Positions 1 through 3,912 of a stretch of DNA of 5,757 nt are shown here, in pieces; positions within the stretch are counted from its first letter, which is position 1; each line of letters opens with the position of its first letter. Position numbers and translations under genes: made by a program. This DNA comes from an uncultured Oscillospiraceae bacterium (lineage in GTDB: Bacteria > Bacillota > Clostridia > Oscillospirales > Oscillospiraceae): positions 1 through 5,757 of the forward strand of contig CALWWH010000098.1 in the NCBI GenBank assembly GCA_944385195.1, in the 5' to 3' direction. Under the pieces are notes generated by a model. It ran no database searches. It was given only the letters and a program-made list of their open reading frames with translations, and was not told where the DNA came from.

Positions 1-348
1 GTCGCGATTTCCGTCCACCAGTACGAAGGCGGGGGCGGTTTGCAGCTGCCCTACAGCCCGGCGCATCGCCACAAACGTCGCTTGCAGGATGTTGAGCTCA
101 TCAATTTCCTGCTCGCTGGCCATCGCAATCCCATAGGCGATGGCCTTTTCTATGATCTGGTCATAAAGCGCCTCGCGGCGCTTCTCGGTCAGGCGTTTGG
201 AGTCGTTAAGGCCCTCGATGATGGTTTCCGGCGGCAAAATCACCGCCGCTGCACAAACAGGGCCCGCCAATGGGCCGCGGCCAGCCTCGTCCACACCGCA
301 GACCAGGCCCTTTGCAGCCAATCCACGTTCAATCTCCCACAAATCCAC
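1..348 (-). CDS. rnhB: Ribonuclease HII, N-terminal part (cut by window edge)
   Basis: RNase HII cleaves the RNA strand of RNA-DNA hybrids and removes single ribonucleotides misincorporated in DNA; it is cytoplasmic and metal dependent. The 116 visible residues start VDLWEIERGL and carry the family signature GVDEAGRGPLAGPV (residues 18-31) with the first two acidic catalytic residues D20 and E21, then LNDSKRLTEKRRE (47-59), and LVDGNRD at 110-116, whose D112 is the third expected acidic residue. The fourth lies past position 1. The family is usually about 200 residues, so somewhat under half is missing. I chose the GTG at 348-346: GGAGG (356-360), inside the end of rbgA, sits seven bases upstream, and the frame is the one that gives the signature. 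Only two bases separate it from the rbgA stop, so it is probably translationally coupled. The GTG at 350-348 is out of frame. Confidence 0.96.
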   Translation of the reverse strand, partial: MDLWEIERGLAAKGLVCGVDEAGRGPLAGPVCAAAVILPPETIIEGLNDSKRLTEKRREALYDQIIEKAIAYGIAMASEQEIDELNILQATFVAMRRAVGQLQTAPAFVLVDGNRD

Positions 349-350
349 AC

Positions 351-1232
351 TCAGCCCTCCAATGTCTGGCAGATAGCCGGGTCCTCCAGGGTAAAGCGGC
401 CCAGTTTGCCATTGCGGAACTCCTCCAGCAGGGTGCGGCACATGCGCTCCAGGTCCACCTCACCGCCGGAAATCAAAAAGCCACGCTTGCGGCCGGCCGC
501 CTCCAGCAGCTCCCAGACGGTATACTCGGCCGGAATCTCAATGCGGTACCGCTCCTGCAATACCCTGGGATAGCGCTCGGCCAGCAGGCCCATCAGGCCG
601 CCAGCCAGCTCCTCCTGGTCGACGACAGTTTCTTTGACCGCGCCGGTATAAGCCAGATGGCGGCCCACCTGCATATCCTCAAATCTCGGCCAGAGAATTC
701 CCGGCGTGTCCAGCAGTTCCAGGCCCTGATCCACCGTTACCCACTGCTTGCCACGGGTAACGCCGGGGCGATTCTCCGTCTTGGCGCCCTTGCGGCCAGA
801 GACGGCGTTGATCAGCGTACTCTTGCCCACGTTGGGAATGCCCACAACCATGACCCGGAGGGTGCGGCCAATCTGGCCCTTGGCACTGTAGCGAGCCAGT
901 TTATCGCCCAGCAGCTGCCGCACAGCGGGCCCGAATTGATTGACGCCCTTGCGGGACTTGCTGTCGGTTTCCAGCGTCATGAGACCCTGCTCTTTAAAGT
1001 AATCGCTCCACTTGCGCGTCATCACCGGGTCGGCCAGGTCCGCGCGGTTGAGGATCACCAGGCGCGGCTTATTCTGGCACAGGGCATTGATGTCCGGGTT
1101 GCGGCTGGCATAGGGTACACGGGCGTCCAGCAGCTCACAAACGGCATCTACCAGCTTGAGGTTCGCCTCCATATCCCGGCGGGCCTTGGTCATATGCCCC
1201 GGATACCAGTGTATCGTCTGTTCGTCCTTCAC
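351..1232 (-). CDS. rbgA: Ribosome biogenesis GTPase RbgA (YlqF family)
   Basis: RbgA is a cytoplasmic GTPase that acts late in 50S subunit maturation in Firmicutes. The 293 residues (B. subtilis form about 280) show the circularly permuted GTPase order. After the typical N-terminus IHWYPGHMTKARR (7-19) comes G4 as LNRAD (61-65), a G5-like DSKSRKG (90-96), the G1 P-loop GIPNVGKST (131-139), G2 around RPGVTRG (155-161) and G3 DTPG (175-178). The C-terminal region (about 200-293) matches the position of the RNA-binding domain known from this family. G4 reads NRAD where NKAD is usual. The start is GTG at 1232-1230: AGGAGG (1239-1244) lies six bases upstream, and the start overlaps the lepB stop as GTGA. 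The TGA stop is two bases before rnhB. Identification is secure; whether the NRAD change alters GTP affinity is unknown. Confidence 0.97.
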   Translation of the reverse strand: MKDEQTIHWYPGHMTKARRDMEANLKLVDAVCELLDARVPYASRNPDINALCQNKPRLVILNRADLADPVMTRKWSDYFKEQGLMTLETDSKSRKGVNQFGPAVRQLLGDKLARYSAKGQIGRTLRVMVVGIPNVGKSTLINAVSGRKGAKTENRPGVTRGKQWVTVDQGLELLDTPGILWPRFEDMQVGRHLAYTGAVKETVVDQEELAGGLMGLLAERYPRVLQERYRIEIPAEYTVWELLEAAGRKRGFLISGGEVDLERMCRTLLEEFRNGKLGRFTLEDPAICQTLEG

Positions 1233-1792
1233 TTGACGCCTCCTAGATGGCTCAGCGGCCAGAAAGTGAACAGTACCTTCCCCAGGACCTGCTCCTCAGG
1301 CACCTGCCCCACGCGGCTGTGGCGGCTGTCGCTGGAATTGTTGCGGTTATCCCCCAGCACAAAGACGCAGTCCTCTGCAATGGTCTGAGGAAAGCTCTGG
1401 TCGCCCATGCTGTAAGTGGGCTCGAGGGTATATGGCTCGTCGAGGGCAACGCCGTCCACATAGACAATGCCCGCAGCAAAATCGATGTCTACGGTCTGCC
1501 CCTCCGTGGCGATCACGCGCTTGACCAGAGGCTGATCGTATCCCGGCGCGCGCAGGACGATGATATCCCCCACAGCCGGGTTGTAAATGGCGTTGGAGAG
1601 CAGGACGACCATGTCCTTATCAAAAAGCGTAGGCTCCATGGACTCGCCGTCCACAATTACCAGCCGAACCACGAATACAAAGACAATGGTCACAATGGCC
1701 ATACAGATCAAAATATCGCGCAGCCATATATGCCAATCCAGGGCGGAATCTTTTTTTGCCGTCTCGGGGACGGGAGAACTCTGATTGTCCAT
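1229..1792 (-). CDS. lepB: Signal peptidase I (type I leader peptidase)
   Basis: This membrane serine protease removes signal peptides from proteins exported by Sec or Tat. The 187-residue length fits the small Gram-positive (Sip) type. A charged cytoplasmic N-terminus (1-23) is followed by one membrane segment at about 25-47 (ILICMAIVTIVFVFVV), placing the catalytic domain outside the cell. The nucleophile is S51 in DGESMEPTL (48-56) and the general-base lysine is K91 in LVKRVIATEG (89-98). The conserved late box FVLGDNRNNSSDSR is at 144-157. The ATG at 1792-1790 has AGGAGG (1800-1805) seven bases upstream. A promoter lies just beyond. lepB heads a compact lepB-rbgA-rnhB unit. It could process the secreted SLH-transpeptidase of this window, but that link is only general. 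Confidence 0.97.
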   Translation of the reverse strand: MDNQSSPVPETAKKDSALDWHIWLRDILICMAIVTIVFVFVVRLVIVDGESMEPTLFDKDMVVLLSNAIYNPAVGDIIVLRAPGYDQPLVKRVIATEGQTVDIDFAAGIVYVDGVALDEPYTLEPTYSMGDQSFPQTIAEDCVFVLGDNRNNSSDSRHSRVGQVPEEQVLGKVLFTFWPLSHLGGVK

Positions 1793-1824
1793 GAGATTGC
1801 CTCCTAGTGATAGTGATTCAAAAT

Positions 1825-1853
1825 ATTATACACGATTTCATAGGGGTTTTAAA
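1825..1853 (-). promoter_or_regulatory. Predicted sigma-A-type promoter for lepB-rbgA-rnhB
   Basis: On the minus strand TTTAAA (1853-1848) and a perfect TATAAT (1830-1825) are separated by 17 bases. The implied start of transcription is near 1818, giving a 5' leader of about 25 bases that holds the lepB ribosome binding site and little else. The -35 matches TTGACA at only four of six positions; the -10 carries the prediction. It suggests lepB-rbgA-rnhB can be expressed independently of rplS. Confidence 0.68.
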
Positions 1854-2013
1854 GTGGGTAAGCGCACAAAAGCGCAGCTTGTTTGGGAGATGTTTTGGCT
1901 GTGGTGTAGGAAACCGGGCGCATGCTGCGCACTATGCCGGCAAAAATCCGCCCCTTCTGGGCCTGTGGGGCAAACCACAGACGCAACGGGTCCCTTGATG
2001 CATAAAGACCACA

Positions 2014-2044
2014 AGCCCCTGGTCCTCTTTGAGGACCAGGGGCT
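2014..2044 (-). terminator. Perfect 14-bp hairpin after rplS, probable terminator
   Basis: The arms AGCCCCTGGTCCTC and GAGGACCAGGGGCT pair without mismatch around a three-base loop. The hairpin begins 24 bases after the rplS stop, where an intrinsic terminator is expected. On the minus strand the following bases are TGTGGTCTTTATG, so the U-tract is broken and late; on the plus strand no T run follows. It may therefore terminate incompletely or stabilise the rplS mRNA 3' end. The separate lepB promoter downstream fits a transcript boundary here. Confidence 0.65.
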
Positions 2045-2068
2045 ATGATCGTCACCACAAAGCGTAAC

Positions 2069-2410
2069 TTAAAGACGCTCCTTGACCTTGGCCGCCTTGC
2101 CAGCGCGCTGACGCAGGTAGTACAGCTTCGCACGGCGAACCTTACCACGGCGGACAGTCTCGATGTTGACAATGTTGGGGGAATGGACAGGGAACACCTT
2201 CTCGCAGCCGACATTGTACGAGATGCGGCGGACGGTGATGCTCTCCTCGATGCCACCATGCTTACGAGCAATGATGGTGCCCTCGAACACCTGGATACGC
2301 TCACGAGCGCCTTCCTTGATCTTAACGTGGACACGAACAGTGTCGCCAACGTTCATCTCAGGCAATTCGGGCTTGGAGTACTGAGCGGCAATAGCCTTAA
2401 CGAGATCCAT
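2069..2410 (-). CDS. rplS: 50S ribosomal protein L19
   Basis: L19 is a large-subunit protein at the interface with the 30S subunit. The 113 residues have the normal family length. Recognisable blocks are PEMNVGDTVRVHVKIKEG (17-34), RIQVFEGTIIARKHGG (38-53), SITVRRISYNVGCEKVFPVH (57-76) and the basic tail RRAKLYYLRQRAGKAAKVKE. The ATG at 2410-2408 follows GGAGG (2419-2423) at eight bases. The gene has its own strong promoter and a long structured leader. It is not preceded here by trmD, rimM or rpsP, the common partners in other bacteria; the nearest upstream gene on the same strand is a DUF11 protein. It is probably transcribed alone, ending at the 2014-2044 hairpin. Confidence 0.98.
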   Translation of the reverse strand: MDLVKAIAAQYSKPELPEMNVGDTVRVHVKIKEGARERIQVFEGTIIARKHGGIEESITVRRISYNVGCEKVFPVHSPNIVNIETVRRGKVRRAKLYYLRQRAGKAAKVKERL

Positions 2411-2537
2411 TTGAGTTTCCTCCCTTCTTCTCAGATGTTCATAACTGCATCAATATGGAGACACCCTGTCTCCGCAGCAGAGGACCATCCTCATCAGGCG
2501 CATATGCACCGCGTGGCAGAGTTTCCCCTTAGCACGC
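2411..2537 (-). promoter_or_regulatory. Long hairpin-rich 5' leader of rplS, candidate L19 autoregulatory element
   Basis: The predicted transcript start near 2537 leaves about 125 nt before the rplS ATG. Minus-strand pairings are: GGTGC/GCGCC with one G-U pair (2497-2510), GAGGA-TGG-TCCTC (2480-2492), and a perfect 7-bp hairpin GGAGACA-GGG-TGTCTCC (2457-2473). A possible GCGTG/CACGC closing helix (about 2512-2536) precedes them. The ribosome binding site follows the last hairpin after about 33 nt. L19 leaders regulated by their own protein are described for Firmicutes. Position and structure fit that idea, but I cannot confirm the consensus. Confidence 0.45.
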
Positions 2538-2543
2538 TTGGTT

Positions 2544-2572
2544 ATTCTACCATAGCCTGTCCGGAATTGCAA
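2544..2572 (-). promoter_or_regulatory. Predicted strong sigma-A-type promoter for rplS
   Basis: TTGCAA (2572-2567) and TAGAAT (2549-2544) on the minus strand are exactly 17 bases apart. Two A-tracts lie just upstream of the -35 (AAAAAG at 2574-2580 and AAAAATTT near 2586-2593), resembling an UP element. Such an arrangement suits a highly expressed ribosomal protein gene. Confidence 0.75.
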
Positions 2573-2579
2573 GCCTTTT

Positions 2580-2595
2580 TCGAGAAATTTTTCGC
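2580..2595. repeat. A/T-rich near-palindrome upstream of rplS promoter
   Basis: CGAGAAATTTTTCG (2581-2594) is palindromic except for one mismatched pair and sits directly upstream of the rplS -35. It could be an UP element, curved DNA or an operator; the sequence alone does not decide. Confidence 0.35.
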
Positions 2596-2623
2596 AAAAC
2601 ATCAGCTTGATCGCTCTATAGCA

Positions 2624-2662
2624 TCCCCAACCCCTCTGCCCTGTGCGCTGAGGGGTTGGGGA
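2624..2662. repeat. 13-bp perfect inverted repeat (CCCCAACCCCTC stem)
   Basis: TCCCCAACCCCTC pairs perfectly with GAGGGGTTGGGGA around a 13-base loop. Neither strand has a T run after it, so it does not look like an ordinary terminator, and no gene end is nearby. It lies between the rplS promoter and the end of the DUF11 transcript. It may be the core of a dispersed REP-like element covering about 2590-2800, a proposal that rests on unverified recall of similar sequence in related genomes. Confidence 0.6.
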
Positions 2663-2950
2663 ACCTACAGAGGAAACGGAGGGACTCAGATGCTGGCTTT
2701 CGAACTTCCGGCGATTCGACGAAAGCTCATTATGTCGACTCTCTTTCCAGTGCTGTTCCATAGCAGGTCTTTGCGAGCTGTTTCTCCCAGCAATTTCTAA
2801 TTTTAACCTAAACCAAGACCCTTTCTTGGCCCTGGCCTGTTCAAAGCTCTGTGCAAACTGTTGATAACTTCATTTTGTAACTAATCCAACGCTTAATTAT
2901 GGTAAACCTCTCCACATCCTTTGGTCGTGGAAAACCACAACTTTTTTGCC
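2663..2950. other. Gene-poor stretch upstream of the rplS promoter region
   Basis: Apart from the doubtful small ORF, I find no gene here. From about 2800 onward the DNA becomes more A/T-rich and stops are frequent on both strands. It contains a single DnaA-box-like TTATCAACA on the minus strand (2861-2869) and a small GTGG-AAAA-CCAC hairpin (about 2927-2938). No convincing promoter is visible for either strand. Confidence 0.5.
2690..2800 (+). CDS. Doubtful 36-residue plus-strand small ORF
   Basis: An ATG at 2690 is preceded by GGAGG (2678-2682) at seven bases, close to ideal, and the frame runs 36 codons to TAA. The product starts MLAFELPAIRRK and is mildly basic, with no membrane segment or known motif. 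I see no convincing promoter upstream; the perfect hairpin 2624-2662 ends 27 bases before the ATG. It would be the only plus-strand gene here. The same DNA may be part of a repeat element, in which case the frame is accidental. Listed because its ribosome binding site is better than chance frames usually have. Confidence 0.18.
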   Translation: MLAFELPAIRRKLIMSTLFPVLFHSRSLRAVSPSNF

Positions 2951-2987
2951 AAAGCAAAGGCCGCAGCGATTGCCGCAGCCCTTTTCT
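2951..2987 (-). terminator. Intrinsic terminator of the DUF11 gene
   Basis: About 20 bases after the DUF11-gene stop the minus strand reads AAAAGGGCTGCGGC, a four-base loop AATC, then GCTGCGGCCTTTGCTTT. The inner GCGGC/GCTGC helix is extended by AAAGG/CCTTT across a small internal loop, and TTTGCTTT serves as the U-rich tail. Flanking TGCCAA/TTGGCA arms (about 2946-2996) can lengthen the structure. On the plus strand a GTTTT follows, so weak two-way termination is possible. Confidence 0.7.
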
Positions 2988-3006
2988 CGTTGGCAGTTTT
3001 ACGATA

Positions 3007-3828
3007 TTAGACCACTGCCGGCGTACCGACGGTGCACTCAATGCGCACGCTCAGCGTCCCGCCAGCGGGCACGGTCTGAGTGCCAGTATCGGGCAGGATG
3101 AACAAGTGTGTTTCGGTGTTATAACTGTAGTCACTGGTGGGAACCTCGGTGCCGCCGTCGACGGAGAGATAGACTGCGTTAACCGAGGAAATATTGCTGG
3201 GCAAGGAGTCCGCAATGCTGATGTTGTCGGCAGGGATAGTACCGCTATTGGTGACGTTGAGCGTATAATTGAGCGTATCGCCGGGAGCGACCTGCGTCTG
3301 GTCAGCGGACTTGGTGATGCTAAGTTCTGCGTACTGCTCCGGGCAGATGGTCTCCGTGGCGGTGACTGCGGCGGCACCGGGGGCTGTCACAGTGACAGTG
3401 TTGGTCAGGTCAGCGAGCGGTAGTTCCAGTGAATCATTCACGCAGGCCTGATAGACGACTGCGGCTGTGGTACAGGGTTCAAGGGCCGCCGGAAGTGTGA
3501 TGGTCAGCGGCGAGGTGCTCGTGGGCGTAACCGGAGTTACGCTAGTGCCGGCAATGACCTGAGCAGAGCACGGAACAAAACTCAAATCACCATTTGCCAG
3601 ATTATCGCTAAGAGTTACATTGTTCATCGCCATGCTGCCGGTATTTGTGACCAGAATCACGTAGCACACGCGTTTGCCTAGGCGGTAGGTCTGCGGAGCT
3701 GCTTTTTTTGTCACGTTCATGCTATATACATCCTGCATGGTAGTGATGACATCGTTGGACTGGATTGTCTGGGGAACACTGCCAGCATAGGTGTAGCTTA
3801 GCTTGGCGTTGTTGATATAGGTTGCCAT
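3007..3828 (-). CDS. DUF11 repeat protein, no signal peptide
   Basis: A 273-residue beta-rich protein of unknown role. Two DUF11-type repeats (a beta-sandwich family usually on cell surfaces) are seen: YRLGKRVCYVILVTNTGS...NVTLSDNL (49-77) and VAPGDTLNYTLNVTNSGT...NISIADSLP (180-210). The N-terminus MATYINNAKLSYTYAG matches the end-of-repeat strand LTNTVTVTAPG at 141-151, so the chain starts inside a repeat. It stops at TVGTPAVV, before that strand would recur. No signal peptide, membrane helix or sorting signal is visible. There are six cysteines (55, 87, 119, 129, 162, 265). I chose the ATG at 3828-3826, with AGAAAGG (3838-3844) nine bases upstream; a TTG 13 codons earlier (3867) has no ribosome binding site. 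It follows the SLH-transpeptidase gene by 84 bases, so an envelope or spore-surface role is possible but is inference. Confidence 0.88.
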   Translation of the reverse strand: MATYINNAKLSYTYAGSVPQTIQSNDVITTMQDVYSMNVTKKAAPQTYRLGKRVCYVILVTNTGSMAMNNVTLSDNLANGDLSFVPCSAQVIAGTSVTPVTPTSTSPLTITLPAALEPCTTAAVVYQACVNDSLELPLADLTNTVTVTAPGAAAVTATETICPEQYAELSITKSADQTQVAPGDTLNYTLNVTNSGTIPADNISIADSLPSNISSVNAVYLSVDGGTEVPTSDYSYNTETHLFILPDTGTQTVPAGGTLSVRIECTVGTPAVV

Positions 3829-3876
3829 GGAATCAAACCTTTCTGATAGAGATTGGGCCCATGACAATATATGTCA

Positions 3877-3904
3877 AAGCCCGTCGAAGGTTCTCGGCGG
3901 GCTT
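3877..3904 (-). terminator. Hairpin after the L,D-transpeptidase gene, possible weak terminator
   Basis: AAGCCCG and CGGGCTT form a 7-bp stem, extended inward by CGA/TCG across one mismatch, eight bases after the transpeptidase stop. On the minus strand the tail is TTTGACATATATTG, too short a U run for efficient termination. Part of the transcription may therefore continue into the DUF11 gene. A TTGACA (3877-3872) overlaps the tail but lacks a good -10 at the right distance. Confidence 0.5.
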
Positions 3905-3912
3905 CGTGCGTA

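Larger units (their letters stand above)
1806..2068. other. rplS-lepB intergenic region, no gene seen
   Basis: Besides the 14-bp hairpin (2014-2044) and the lepB promoter, this stretch contains only minor structure. CTGTGG/CCACAG is an inverted repeat at 1963-1968 and 1975-1980. On the minus strand a GCCC-AGAAG-GGGC hairpin is followed within two bases by a short T run (around 1942-1962), which could be a weak second terminator. GCGCA-TGC-TGCGC lies at 1918-1930. Open frames crossing it on both strands lack ribosome binding sites and family motifs. I see no tRNA or recognisable riboswitch. Confidence 0.55.

Noticed and set aside
270..1388. Long plus-strand frame (372 codons) opposite rbgA and lepB
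   Set aside because: It is antisense to two genes with complete family motifs and is explained by their GC-rich third codon positions.
1785..2048. Plus-strand frames of 63 and 87 codons between lepB and rplS
   Set aside because: They start over the lepB ribosome binding site complement, lack their own binding site, run through the terminator hairpin and show no motif.
2459..2512. Possible short leader peptide (MRLMRMVLCCGDRVSPY) in the rplS leader
   Set aside because: No ribosome binding site at a workable distance; the nearest purine block is too far from the ATG/GTG, and the frame overlaps the predicted hairpins.
2450..2761. 103-codon minus-strand frame covering the hairpin, the rplS promoter and part of its leader
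   Set aside because: No ribosome binding site before its ATG, it reads across a strong promoter and several hairpins, and the product has no recognisable composition or motif.
2861..2936. DnaA-box-like TTATCAACA and nearby TCCACA-type words, suggesting an origin
   Set aside because: Only one 8-of-9 match, no cluster in a regular arrangement, and no dnaA, dnaN or rpmH nearby.
2841..3041. 66-codon minus-strand frame after the DUF11 gene
   Set aside because: It reads straight through the DUF11 terminator, overlaps the DUF11 coding end and has no motif or binding site.
3849..3877. TTGACA as a -35 for the DUF11 gene
   Set aside because: The hexamer 17 bases downstream is AATCTC, and nothing within 16-19 bases resembles TATAAT well enough to call a promoter.
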